A stretch of 64,000 bases of DNA from Nostoc sp. 'Peltigera membranacea cyanobiont' N6 (lineage in GTDB: Bacteria > Cyanobacteriota > Cyanobacteriia > Cyanobacteriales > Nostocaceae), in the NCBI RefSeq assembly GCF_002949735.1, contig NZ_CP026684.1, positions 103,442 to 167,441 of the forward strand, in the 5' to 3' direction. The notes under the pieces are model-generated. The model was given only the letters and a program-made list of their open reading frames with translations, made no database searches and was not told the DNA's origin. Below are positions 36,001 to 43,597 of this stretch, piece after piece. The translations under genes and the position numbers were made by a program. The stretch's first letter is position 1. Every line of letters starts with the position of its first letter.

Positions 36001-36418
36001 TAATCCTGAGTCAATCAATCTGCCAGAACCAACGTTAGATACTGCTGGGCAATTCCGAGCCATTCACCGCGAACTCTGGCGCAAAGAAATGTTTGATAAT
36101 TTAGTAGGGGCGATCGCTACTACCTATGAACAGCGACAAGCTAATCAATCTGCAAGTAATGAAATTGAGCAGTTTAAGATAGGTAGCCATTGGACTGCTT
36201 ATGTGCAACCTAGTGGTGATTTCATTGTGCGAAATGAAGATAAGCGGACAATTTGTCGAGGCAATCTCCAGACGGGTGAGGAGATATTTCCACTTTCAGA
36301 AGAACGTGCCAGTGAGCTAGAAGCGATGATTTTAGAGAGAGAACGATTACTTCATAGAAAACATGAGTTATCACACAATGGACACCATCTTAGCAGTCAG
36401 GATATAGAGTTGAACTAA
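33014..36418 (+). CDS. Single-chain RNA polymerase with RdRP-like double-psi beta-barrel motifs
   Basis: This is a 1134-residue protein. TGDCHGKISPQL (167-178), QFRF and KGTFLPD (216-222) parallel the first-barrel D-G-x-G-x-I-S...Q-I-R...K-G pattern of eukaryotic RdRPs. TRYPIVNSDNIR (424-435) and HQADFDGDQLMV (463-474) parallel the second barrel, where DxDGD binds catalytic metal in all two-barrel RNA polymerases. QVEVDSPKS (574-582) matches the RdRP VDxPK segment. The length equals cellular RdRPs. Start is GTG 33014 or ATG 33068. The template (RNA or DNA) cannot be told: YonO and crAss-phage relatives copy DNA. An in-frame repeat lies near residue 731. Confidence 0.82.
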   Translation: MNIGVSCLLDKLSNRLLVMDLTTRVLEGSGLSIPIFDGSYNNGKGRYLSEPEIIKNSLLEQMFEAEDLQSLLLVKIDSKNPDANHLRQRTFQDGIRRKLAFSSGNSYYFADGSLHKKITRLFATEPDTACRYGSLLVSNCYKGSETFTGLRVKIVDFEDPQYAHYKTGDCHGKISPQLAKQLGGEGNCPFQFRFAWRSNWAEPDNSQCPKTSFLSKGTFLPDANLTDAQGYDIIMDRSSIKGIKKSELKNLIPCGDYEFPQAVIGNRGNAKATSYDNSWQFTIWYSEEAIKEDLSKPTEEKARELAELQRNPLVLAKYIIQQYDKQQRSQQEQSEEAFNEIEGNANNQAQESRWISLLRSDKYGQLIETPKFRKFATDYIANQWRDLAIKGGYNHNSGMAMPCDRLARGTICVPHLPEGDVILTRYPIVNSDNIRLYQNTHDPELKKTRNVVWIHPKDAEEYHQADFDGDQLMVSSASKLPNIAQETLRAGEPGRFEPVKQRPKLAYTEITDEEGNLKYKNLAEIAAASSQNKVGLVATNIGRVQSSMPQDDENVERFGRRQRKLLNRLFQALQVEVDSPKSAERLEDIKEISGENLLADAKKWSESHPSYFFDFKKDERLYRSFAMPADAPGSINVIARVVVNPLWEPTRIRSRDRHEFRYLFPKETLSVDALEWAEELKTRFQQARDEIKERVGDDREAFNEELGKLYESYRAEIDELFPTSEERFVNPADSLRQCVASRREGAAALWHTQHTRPELDRHRKDCLKLAEQMEITFSFEHDYELPSVALPQDIYVLSVPFGAGAIKWKESLEQKGIKFDATIHPQLPLIEFALKDLSPKIVDKLAAKFGENINDLDELNIPKDLRIIPPADHSWATSRQDSGVGALAYNLFTEEVCQQLQDFQFDEIKVLGIKYNHFANENFASKQWKKRSATLEVGVFELPESHPEHYRYNGTPILQIDGKNLGTFAPDSPKLPIGATFAATLQPDGSSIILKVNPESINLPEPTLDTAGQFRAIHRELWRKEMFDNLVGAIATTYEQRQANQSASNEIEQFKIGSHWTAYVQPSGDFIVRNEDKRTICRGNLQTGEEIFPLSEERASELEAMILERERLLHRKHELSHNGHHLSSQDIELN

Positions 36419-36877
36419 AGTGGTAAACAAAACTATTTAAATGCGTAAAATAGTATAGGCGCTTTTATAAATTTACGATTAACTTTGAAACCCCAACAAG
36501 ACTTTTTCTTAAAAATTATTGATTTTAGAGTAGCTTTTATTTGATATATTAAAGATATTTTCAAACCGAAGTAAAGCCCATAAAAATGGTGTATCAAATA
36601 AAGGATATTTGCAGATGTGGCTCAGGTATGGCGTTGCTCAAGACAAAACCTTAGTCTCAATTGAAGATGTTAGCCTGGGAAAACTCAGCTAAGATGTCCC
36701 TAATGTGGTCATGAGTTGACAGCAAAGAAGAGCTATGAATTTATCAAACTTATCATTAGAATTGGAGTTGGCTATTTGCATTATTGCAGCGCAAGCCTAT
36801 GCATAAATAACAGAAAATTTTTATCAATTGTATCAGTTTTTAAATCATGTTTGTATCGATATTCAAGGAAATTATTA
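36419..36877. other. Intergenic stretch after the polymerase gene
   Basis: Mostly AT-rich with no full gene. It includes the short CoiA-like fragment at 36615. A ribosome site (AAGGAA, 36865) serves the next gene. The frame upstream of that gene is open from 36716 but lacks a good start signal. Confidence 0.4.
36615..36692 (+). pseudogene. Possible N-terminal fragment of a CoiA-like protein
   Basis: A 25-codon frame, MWLRYGVAQDKTLVSIEDVS and then a stop, resembles the opening of cyanobacterial CoiA-like proteins (MWLRYG.....LV.IEDV). The cysteine-rich part expected next is absent, so it is a remnant if the resemblance is real. Confidence 0.35.
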
Positions 36878-37294
36878 ATGAATTTATCTACTTTACCTAT
36901 AGAATTTGAATTAGCAGCAGCCAAAATCTTATCTACTCATTATCCACACTCTCGATTTAAATTAACAGCAGAAATTGAAAAAGGTTTTTTAACAATTGAT
37001 TTTCAAGGCTACTTTACTGAAAGTTTTAATCCGAAAAATCGTCCTTATTCTAATCCTATTAGTGAAGTTTATCGAAATAATAAGGTTGATTTTCGGCTAT
37101 TTTGGTCTGGTGAACATCTAGCGTTATCGGGCCGGTGGAGAACTGCAATTCTATCGCTTGAGTACACTCCCATACGGCAAGAGTGGTTGAATGAAGATGG
37201 GGAGGAAATTTCTCGTCCCTATTCAGACGGTGATAAGTTTGAGGCAATTGCTAATTCTTTGTACCCAATCTTACAACAGTATTTTCCTATTTGA
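36878..37294 (+). CDS. Small protein, unknown; partial copy nearby
   Basis: The 138-residue protein from ATG 36878 (SD AAGGAA) contains LAAAKILSTHYPHSRFKL, YFTESFNPKN and FRLFWSGEHLALSGRW. It ends LYPILQQYFPI. No family was recognised. A diverged, ungapped 148-bp copy of codons about 44-93 lies at 38407. The gene opens a run of three small plus-strand genes after the polymerase-like gene. Confidence 0.6.
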   Translation: MNLSTLPIEFELAAAKILSTHYPHSRFKLTAEIEKGFLTIDFQGYFTESFNPKNRPYSNPISEVYRNNKVDFRLFWSGEHLALSGRWRTAILSLEYTPIRQEWLNEDGEEISRPYSDGDKFEAIANSLYPILQQYFPI

Positions 37295-37327
37295 AGATTA
37301 CGTTTAAAAAGAAGAGCAGAGTTAAAA

Positions 37328-37606
37328 ATGATAGTTGCTAAAATAAATCAGCTAATAATCTCTGACAAAATAAAAATTTACTTCTCTATTAAAGAGCTAA
37401 TTCAATTAATAGAAACGCGGATAGTGGAATTAGATGAAAATCTAGAATTAACCACTGAAGATATTTTTGAGATTGTGTGCCTAGAATATCACCTAAATGC
37501 TGATTTTATAGAACAAGAGCTAAATTGTAAATGTCCATTTGCATTAACTGGCTTTTTAAGTGAGTTAGAACAGACAGAAATTTCTGATTATTTAACACTT
37601 GATTAA
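37328..37606 (+). CDS. Small acidic protein, unknown
   Basis: This 92-residue protein contains LIQLIETRIVELDENLELTT and CLEYHLNADFIEQELNCKCP. It lies 33 bp after the preceding gene and is probably cotranscribed with it. It has a helical look and two close cysteines (C-x-C). No family was recognised. Confidence 0.55.
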   Translation: MIVAKINQLIISDKIKIYFSIKELIQLIETRIVELDENLELTTEDIFEIVCLEYHLNADFIEQELNCKCPFALTGFLSELEQTEISDYLTLD

Positions 37607-37688
37607 TTTATTACCTCTTTTATAAAGTAAAATAAACAATAAGCTTTTGACCCCCGACACAGACACCTAATAACTATTAATTTTGACC

Positions 37689-38039
37689 ATGAACCGCTCG
37701 GAAATAGCTCGGAAGATTGTTAAAGAATGTGGTATTGAGCTAACCGAAAAACAAGAACAGTATGTTATTGCTTATCCCTTTTCGCCTGATGTCTTCCCCG
37801 TTGCCATAGGTGACGATGGAGGCATTGTTTTTTATGAATGTGAAGTGCCCATTACAAGAGAAGGTGATTTAATTCAAGTCGGTCATAGATACGATACTAC
37901 TGATGAAGATAATATGTTAGTTAAATCGATGGAATTAAAGAGGTATACAGCCTCTTTTAGATGGTACATAACTGTAGTTGATTCTGATGGCTATGAGTGG
38001 CCGATGTTAGTTTGGGAATTTAAACGTATTTCCTTTTAA
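37689..38039 (+). CDS. Small protein, unknown
   Basis: The 116-residue protein starts at ATG 37689 (a TTG at 37683 is less likely). It begins with a helical MNRSEIARKIVKECGIELTE, then alternates beta-like stretches such as DVFPVAIGDDGGIVFYE and RWYITVVDSDGYEWPMLVWE. It may be a single alpha/beta domain. No family was recognised. It ends two bases before the convergent gene. Confidence 0.55.
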   Translation: MNRSEIARKIVKECGIELTEKQEQYVIAYPFSPDVFPVAIGDDGGIVFYECEVPITREGDLIQVGHRYDTTDEDNMLVKSMELKRYTASFRWYITVVDSDGYEWPMLVWEFKRISF

Positions 38040-38041
38040 TC

Positions 38042-38383
38042 TTAGGATTCTTTTTCCCCGATAGCCTTAACTAACATACAAACTTCTTTATGTCCTTGTA
38101 CTGCTTGCTCCCAAGTTGAATATCTCCTGAATTGACCATTGTGTTCACCTCCAAAAACCATAGTTTCAAAAAGCTGTGGCTCTTGATTAGGGAAATTGGA
38201 ATAATCCTTTCCTAAAAAGATTGTAGAGACTTTTCCCCAAGAAAAAATACTTAAATCTACTTGTAGATTATTATCATCTTTCCGCCACTTAGACCACTGC
38301 TCAAGAGTTGTTGGAGCAATAGGCTGTTGATTTTCATCTAGTATATAAAGACCATCTAGCATATCCATATAATTCCTTACCAT
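38042..38383 (-). CDS. Small protein, unknown
   Basis: This 113-residue protein contains LDENQQPIAPTTLEQWSKW, FSWGKVSTIFLGKDY and FETMVFGGEHNGQFRRYSTW followed by EQAVQGHKEV. The last part is typical of small proteins of unknown function frequent in Nostocales plasmids and phages. It is convergent with the preceding gene with almost no gap. Confidence 0.55.
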   Translation of the reverse strand: MVRNYMDMLDGLYILDENQQPIAPTTLEQWSKWRKDDNNLQVDLSIFSWGKVSTIFLGKDYSNFPNQEPQLFETMVFGGEHNGQFRRYSTWEQAVQGHKEVCMLVKAIGEKES

Positions 38384-38406
38384 AGCTAATAAACTTAAGA
38401 AACACA

Positions 38407-38554
38407 GCTACTTTACCGAAAGCTTTGATCCTAAAAACAGTCTTTATTCTAATCCTATCAATGAAATGTATCAAAATCAGAAGATTGATTTTCGGCTATT
38501 TTGGAGGAGTGAACATCTAGCGTTATCGACCTGGTGGAGAAATGCAATTCTATC
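38407..38554 (+). pseudogene. Fragment paralogous to the gene at 36878
   Basis: The 148 bp align without gaps to 37008-37155 and keep an open frame (YFTESFDPKNSLYSNP, FRLFW, EHLALS). Start and end of the gene are missing. The similarity (about 80% by eye) is too low for a very recent copy. It is a relic of a former second gene. Confidence 0.65.
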
Positions 38555-38615
38555 AAAACAGTTTAGTTTGCACTTCATGATAGCTTCGCCATCTCTAACC
38601 CAAGAAGCATAATGA

Positions 38616-38660
38616 GACGAGCGATGCCTACGGCAGGCTGCGCCTACGGAGAGGGACAAA
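38616..38660. repeat. Nostoc-type palindromic repeat
   Basis: GACGAGCGATGCCTACGGCA, then GGCTGCGCCTACGGAGAGGG. It is the same family as the copy at 55738, which reads GCGATGTCTACGGCAGGCC. Confidence 0.6.
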
Positions 38661-38692
38661 AAGTAAGCAGTTTGTTCTATTATTGGGTAGAC

Positions 38693-38712
38693 AAGTCTAG
38701 TCAAGTCTAGTC
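38693..38712 (+). promoter_or_regulatory. Tandem 10-bp repeat abutting a start codon
   Basis: AAGTCTAGTC occurs twice in a row directly before the ATG at 38713. No Shine-Dalgarno sequence fits, so the repeats take its place. The product begins like a ribbon-helix-helix protein, which often binds tandem repeats at its own promoter. An operator is plausible. Confidence 0.4.
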
Positions 38713-39192
38713 ATGAGCCGACCACAATTAAACATCAAATTTGATGGAGAGGGCGAGAAAGAACTACTTGAGGCTGTAAAGGCACGAGCGCAGGATGAGC
38801 GTATTTCTCTTAAAGAATTTGTGTTGGATGCGTTGAAGAATCGTCTGACAGTTCCTTTGCTTGTTCAATCTACCCAAGCTAAACCAACTATTAGCAAGGT
38901 AGAGGTGGATGAGTTGAAACGGCGTATAGCTAATAATCAGATAGGCTTAATGGGGGAAATTAGGAAGGACAGAGATCAGATTGCAACTCTTGCAGCAGCG
39001 ATCGCTCTGATTGAATCTCGTCTGGATGTTCTTGACCCTCCTACTTTAGCAGTAGGTGAAGATAGTCAGGCTAGACAGTCTAGACATGGATACGAAGAAG
39101 ACTGTGAACCAGGAAACAGAGCTTGGGACGCCTGGGGAAGTGATGCTATTGAGTTCTTAGATACAGTCAGATGGGGTGATGCTGATGGGTGA
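38713..39192 (+). CDS. Ribbon-helix-helix-like plasmid protein with coiled coil
   Basis: This is a 159-residue protein. Residues 5-45 (LNIKFDGEGEKELLEAVKAR, RISLKEFVLDALKNRL) resemble a ribbon-helix-helix. A coiled-coil stretch (about 62-108) and an acidic tail follow. Such proteins are DNA-binding regulators or partition adaptors. The next small gene overlaps its end. Tandem 10-bp repeats abut the start. Confidence 0.6.
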   Translation: MSRPQLNIKFDGEGEKELLEAVKARAQDERISLKEFVLDALKNRLTVPLLVQSTQAKPTISKVEVDELKRRIANNQIGLMGEIRKDRDQIATLAAAIALIESRLDVLDPPTLAVGEDSQARQSRHGYEEDCEPGNRAWDAWGSDAIEFLDTVRWGDADG

Positions 39193-39379
39193 AATTAACG
39201 ATTTGCGATTTACTGCTACACCAGAGGACTTGGCCAGATGGGAGTGGTTTTTTAAAGAAATGGAGAAACGCGGACTCATAACCATTTTTGAAAAATCTAA
39301 CCAGTATGCAAATCGTGGCGACTCGAAGCTAAAGCGACAATATTTCAAAGTCAAATTAAATGTAGATAATTCTGAGTAG
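39179..39379 (+). CDS. Small protein overlapping the RHH-like gene
   Basis: A protein of about 66 residues (ATG 39179 or 39185) contains EDLARWEWFFKEMEKRGLIT and a basic end (DSKLKRQYFKVKL). It overlaps the previous gene by 8-14 bases, so translational coupling is likely. It is too small to classify. Confidence 0.5.
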   Translation: MLMGEINDLRFTATPEDLARWEWFFKEMEKRGLITIFEKSNQYANRGDSKLKRQYFKVKLNVDNSE

Positions 39380-39462
39380 TACTTGTGTAGGTATAGCCCG
39401 CACTTCTCTTCTTAGGCTGCGCCAACGACAAAGACATCGCTTTTTTTGGTATGCGCCTTTCC

Positions 39463-39499
39463 ATATTGTTCTAGTAAAGCTTACTAGAACAATATGGGT
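39463..39499. repeat. Palindrome at the 3' side of the GIY-YIG-like gene
   Basis: CCATATTGTTCTAGTAA and its mirror TTACTAGAACAATATGG surround AGC. The inner 25 bp differ from the palindrome at 40409 only in the two central bases. It starts seven bases after the gene's stop and could fold into a strong hairpin. Confidence 0.8.
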
Positions 39500-39505
39500 T
39501 TATGT

Positions 39506-40384
39506 TTATTCCTTGCTCTCATCGTCGAAACTCCATAGCAGCACTTCAATTTCTCGCTGCAATGCCTCAATACGCCTACGGGTTGCTAACCCTTGTATTG
39601 CTACGTTGTATGCCAAGGTGTCAGGCTTCCCTAGATGCATGGTTTTAACCTTGCCGCTTTTCTGGTAGTCCTTGCCCTGGCTTAACCAGAACGCTTTTTG
39701 CTTGTCGTTCATCTTTGCCGGGAACACTGGGTAATGACTCCACAATTTCCAGTATTCATAGCAGCCGTAGAGTTTTTTCACTTTGTAAGTGCTGAGGTAG
39801 CAACCAGCAGGGGGTACAAATCCACTGCTCTCTAGTTCTCGTACCTCAGCCCGCAGCTGGTCAAGTCGTTGGCGGCGCTCCTGAGACTTGACCTTTCTAA
39901 ATTCTTCTGCCTTATTTCTAATCTCGTTTCTGTAAGCAGCAGCAATATTTTCAGGCGCAGGCGTGGGCATCACAGCATCTCTGTACATAGCCCAAATTTC
40001 CAAGTTCACCTTTTGGAAATCATGCCACCCGTCGATAGTTAAATCTTGAATCAGCTGTAGTTTGTAGCGCCAGTCATTAAGTGTTGGTTCCCAATACTCA
40101 ATCATGGCTTGTTTTATACCTTCCAAATTTTCAGGCTCATCTACTAACAACCACGCGATCCGAACATCGGACATTGCCGCGAGATGACTGTATTGACTAT
40201 TGGCAATCCACTTTTGATTTAGATTGAGTGTGGAATCTATATACAGTATTTTGTTGTCTGCCCCTATGCAGAAGTAGACTGCTGGCACTGCTGGAAGTGT
40301 CGCCCGATTTCCTAATGAGACAGATGGTAGTGAGAGAGGATCAATCCCACCTGGGGGTGGTAATGGTTGTGTTGTACTGTTCAT
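39506..40384 (-). CDS. GIY-YIG-like protein with degenerate active site
   Basis: This is a 292-residue protein. Residues about 30-115 follow the GIY-YIG layout (PAVYFCIG...KILYIDSTLN, ending YWEPTLN). However, the first Gly is Ala, YIG is YID, the catalytic Arg position reads Q/K (NLNQKW), and the usual Glu is replaced (IKQAMI). Cleavage is therefore doubtful. The C-terminal part has a coiled coil (about 150-190) and a GCY.STYKVKKLYGCYEYWK region also seen with cyanobacterial GIY-YIG proteins. The gene is bracketed by twin 25-bp palindromes. Confidence 0.65.
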   Translation of the reverse strand: MNSTTQPLPPPGGIDPLSLPSVSLGNRATLPAVPAVYFCIGADNKILYIDSTLNLNQKWIANSQYSHLAAMSDVRIAWLLVDEPENLEGIKQAMIEYWEPTLNDWRYKLQLIQDLTIDGWHDFQKVNLEIWAMYRDAVMPTPAPENIAAAYRNEIRNKAEEFRKVKSQERRQRLDQLRAEVRELESSGFVPPAGCYLSTYKVKKLYGCYEYWKLWSHYPVFPAKMNDKQKAFWLSQGKDYQKSGKVKTMHLGKPDTLAYNVAIQGLATRRRIEALQREIEVLLWSFDDESKE

Positions 40385-40408
40385 CTCACAGTTGGTAGTA
40401 GACTAAAT

Positions 40409-40463
40409 TGTTCTAGTAAACTTTACTAGAACATTATAGGATAGGCAACATTATAGGATAGGC
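40409..40463. repeat. Palindrome and 17-bp tandem repeat at the 5' side of the GIY-YIG-like gene
   Basis: TGTTCTAGTAAA and TTTACTAGAACA mirror each other around one C (40409-40433), matching the palindrome at 39469. Right after, AACATTATAGGATAGGC occurs twice in tandem (40430-40463). The palindrome may be the operator of the gene. The tandem copy suggests recent slippage or insertion. Confidence 0.75.
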
Positions 40464-40616
40464 GCAAATTCCTTAATCCTTAAGAGGATATTTGTTCAGA
40501 AAACTGCTAACTGTCAACATTAGCCAACTGGACAACCTATAAATCGCCATTTGGTCAGCTGTTTCCAGATCAAGCCTTGTTAGATTAACTGCTAAGGCAA
40601 TCAGCTTTGAGTACCT

Positions 40617-42635
40617 ATGGCTACCAAAACACTGACCAAACCTAAGCAAAGACAAAATTCTCAAAATCGCTCATGGGAAAACCTGACAGATCGCCGTAAA
40701 CTCCGCCATATTGAAAACACATTGGATAAAGCGATCGCATCCTCAATTCAAGATGATTCTATCCAGTCCCACGAAGACTTTAAAGCCTATGTAGAAAACT
40801 ACAGCCAGGAATCGGGTAAAGCCCCCATCACAGTAGAACTCTGTGTTGGAGGTGGAGATGATGACGAGATTAGAGGCTATCGCTTCTACCTCACCAACGA
40901 TCCGAACCACAGAACCAGTGGCAAGTACCTGATTAAAAACCTCGAAGGAATTACCAGCAAAGATGAAAACTACTTCACCCCTTCTAACATTGCTGAAATT
41001 TGCGGTTTTGCTGAAACAGAACTAGACGATCTCGATGATGAATTAGAAGATGACCTGCTCGATTTAGATGAAGAAAATGAAGAAATAGATGATACAAACG
41101 ACGAACTAGACGACCTATTAAATGACGATTTCAACACCAAACTTGATGACCTAGATGACTTAGGTGAAGAAGACGAGCTATCTATTAGTCGTGTTAGCGC
41201 AGCCCAAACTAAAACCAAAACTTCAACTAAAACCCAAAGTAAGTCTCAGCCTAAAACACAACCTAAAACTCAGGATAGAGCTAATACCAATAAAACTGCT
41301 GCCAAAAACTCCAAATCCAGAGAGCCTCTAGACGAAGCTTCGCGTTTAAGTGCCACAGCTGCCACCAATGGGCGAGAAGTGAATGGGGTGAATTTGGCAG
41401 GCTTAACAGGTCAACTGGCATCTCTGGGAATTGCTGTGGGACAGGGAGTTTTGGAACAGCTAGCAGCTGAAGCTGATGAAAAGCGGCTTGAACGAATTCT
41501 CAAAGAACTGCAACAGCAGAATGACCGCGTAGATAACATAGCCAGTCGCTTGCAAGAAGCAAAACCGGACTCACCAGAGTCTCAAAAGTCTCAAGATTTT
41601 CAAACTGTATCTGAAGAATCAGCCGCAGACAATCCACTGGCTGTAGCTGCTACCAAAATCGGCTCGAAAGTAGACAATCTTGGTGACAAACTAGACCCCA
41701 AATACCGATCTCAACCATTTGAATTAAATAAGGATGTTAGCGTCAGCGAACAGCTTGACCAAATTGAAGCCTACCTGAAAGTTCTTTCCAAGCGACTTGA
41801 CCGTTTAGAAATGGTAATTAGCCGATTGGAAAAACAGATGGCAGCACCACAGAATAATTCTACTGTTGTCGAGTCAGAAACTGATGCAGATATTCTCCAA
41901 CCTAACTCTGCTAACCAGCCACCAGCAGACGTTGACATTTTAGAACATCTAACGAAACGCCAAGCACAGCAACAGCAAGCTGCCTGTGCCGATGCTTTGG
42001 TGGGGTTTGCCAAAGTTGCTGGTGAGTTATTTGACCAATCTCCCCAAGCGGGCATTGCCATTTCCAGTAACAAAACTTTATGGGTAGAAGCAGAAGACAA
42101 ACAAGTAGCCATTGCCTTAGAAAATACCCAAGGTGAAACACTCTTTGCTGGTACTCGCACTCAGGGACAGTGGGCGATCGCACAAGACAATCTCAGCCCT
42201 GATGAAAAGACGGGCATCTGCAAACTGCCACAGTCGAAAGAAGAATACGCTCTCAAAGCCAGTACCCAAGCATTAATTCAAAAATTTCAAGAACAACTAC
42301 CTAACCGATTTAACAGCGACGATGAACCGACATTCACCTGGACTGAAAAGGGCAAAGTCAAGTACGAGTTTGAAGTAGTAAAACTGCCCAATGATACACG
42401 GCTACTTCAAGGATTTAACCCTAATCGTAACGATGAACAAGTGCTTGATGCCGTTTTAGTACCAGGGCAGCCCCCGGAGATTTTGCAGTGTAGCATCCCC
42501 CTGCGTGAGATAGAAACGCTACTGGACAATCAACAATCAACTCGCTCTACCCAAGCCCCGGCTGATAAAGATAATGCAAGGCAACGCCAGAAACAAACTC
42601 AAAGAAAAGCCAGCAAACCAGAAATGCAAGTTTAA
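40617..42635 (+). CDS. Large acidic, low-complexity protein opening the secretion locus, unknown
   Basis: This is a 672-residue protein. Residues 20-130 are folded-looking, and SHEDFKAYVENYSQESGKAP with GYRFYLTN recalls the small domain that follows the catalytic part in relaxases. Next come a D/E/L-rich block (about 137-195), a T/K/Q-rich linker (about 200-240), an alanine-rich helix and two coiled coils (about 275-305 and 378-405), and a beta-rich C-terminal domain (about 445-640). It lies 22 bp before the pilin candidate. It could be a cytoplasmic DNA-transfer factor. No family is assigned. Confidence 0.65.
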   Translation: MATKTLTKPKQRQNSQNRSWENLTDRRKLRHIENTLDKAIASSIQDDSIQSHEDFKAYVENYSQESGKAPITVELCVGGGDDDEIRGYRFYLTNDPNHRTSGKYLIKNLEGITSKDENYFTPSNIAEICGFAETELDDLDDELEDDLLDLDEENEEIDDTNDELDDLLNDDFNTKLDDLDDLGEEDELSISRVSAAQTKTKTSTKTQSKSQPKTQPKTQDRANTNKTAAKNSKSREPLDEASRLSATAATNGREVNGVNLAGLTGQLASLGIAVGQGVLEQLAAEADEKRLERILKELQQQNDRVDNIASRLQEAKPDSPESQKSQDFQTVSEESAADNPLAVAATKIGSKVDNLGDKLDPKYRSQPFELNKDVSVSEQLDQIEAYLKVLSKRLDRLEMVISRLEKQMAAPQNNSTVVESETDADILQPNSANQPPADVDILEHLTKRQAQQQQAACADALVGFAKVAGELFDQSPQAGIAISSNKTLWVEAEDKQVAIALENTQGETLFAGTRTQGQWAIAQDNLSPDEKTGICKLPQSKEEYALKASTQALIQKFQEQLPNRFNSDDEPTFTWTEKGKVKYEFEVVKLPNDTRLLQGFNPNRNDEQVLDAVLVPGQPPEILQCSIPLREIETLLDNQQSTRSTQAPADKDNARQRQKQTQRKASKPEMQV

Positions 42636-42657
42636 TTCTACAAACAAGAAGAGAAAA

Positions 42658-43293
42658 ATGAACAACACAAAATCTCACATTTCTCAGTTAAAACTGCTGC
42701 CATCTCCTAAATTTTCAACCAACTTGAGAAACCTGAAAATCAACCGCACTGACTTACTTTTCATTTTACTATGTCTTGCGATTGGAATTTATTTGTTAGC
42801 GACCAAACCCATATTCGTCACTATTTTGGGATGTGCCACCATTGTTTTCTTGAGTATTGGGTATGTAATTCGGACAGTACCAATTTTAGAAAAGTATTTA
42901 GGTAGAAAAATTCGCTTTTGGCATATTGTTGCCGCCATTATCACTGTTACCGCTTTACTCGATACCTTTACAACTCCAGCCCAAGCTATTTTCTTAAGCG
43001 GGTTGGAAAGCTTCTTCAACAATTTAGCCCAACAAAGTTCCCAAGCCGGAGGCGGTTCCACTAGTACTTTGGATGCCAACGTTGTTGGTTTGACATTTAA
43101 CCTCATCCGAGGTGCATTCTTGCTGCTGGTTGCTGCGGCTTCTCTATTTGCCTATAACCAAGCACAGCAAGGTAACGACTGGCGACCAATTGTTACTCAA
43201 GTCGGTCTAGCGTTCTCCATCGTAATTGCCATTGATGTCATCACTTTCATATTTGTCGGTAATGGCACAGGAACAACATCAGCTATAAGGTAA
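42658..43293 (+). CDS. VirB2/TrbC-like pilin candidate
   Basis: This 211-residue protein starts at ATG 42658 (SD AAGAAGAG). An N-terminal half with hydrophobic segments (LLFILLCLAIGIYLLATKPI and a second one) leads to a cleavage-like TPAQA at about 103. A short segment and two further transmembrane stretches (RGAFLLLVAAASLFAYNQAQ and AFSIVIAIDVITFIFVG) follow. Two membrane helices after AQA are the VirB2-type mature pilin plan. The extra N-terminal part is unusual. Position before the VirB4-like gene supports the call. Confidence 0.6.
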   Translation: MNNTKSHISQLKLLPSPKFSTNLRNLKINRTDLLFILLCLAIGIYLLATKPIFVTILGCATIVFLSIGYVIRTVPILEKYLGRKIRFWHIVAAIITVTALLDTFTTPAQAIFLSGLESFFNNLAQQSSQAGGGSTSTLDANVVGLTFNLIRGAFLLLVAAASLFAYNQAQQGNDWRPIVTQVGLAFSIVIAIDVITFIFVGNGTGTTSAIR

Positions 43294-43597
43294 ACACTCA
43301 ATATGCAAAGTTAGTGTAGTGTTTCACCATTTATTCATCCACCATTCGTACAGAATTCAGCATGAAGGATGACTCTTGATTTTTAAGTTCCTTCTTATTA
43401 AATAGGTCTTTGAAAGATGGCAGATTCATAACATATTGCTTATAAAATTTAGGCGGTGTCAGTGATTGAGAAATTTCGGAAAAACTGAAAAATCCTGCTA
43501 ATAGTTCGTCAAAGCAACTTTGAGAGGTTCATGACAAGAATAAAAGTCCCTTCTTGGTTGACAGACTATTAATGCAGCACCAGAGAATTACACAAAT
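43294..43597. other. Gap between pilin candidate and VirB4-like gene
   Basis: No gene or repeat was recognised in 304 bp. No clear terminator is visible, so transcription may continue through. Confidence 0.4.

Noticed and set aside
36716..36877. Upstream extension of the 36878 gene
   Set aside because: There is no good start or ribosome site. AAGGAA before ATG 36878 is better, and the extension has no protein-like pattern.
40970..41218. Minus-strand serine-rich frame
   Set aside because: It is the antisense of the D/E-rich block of the 672-residue protein.
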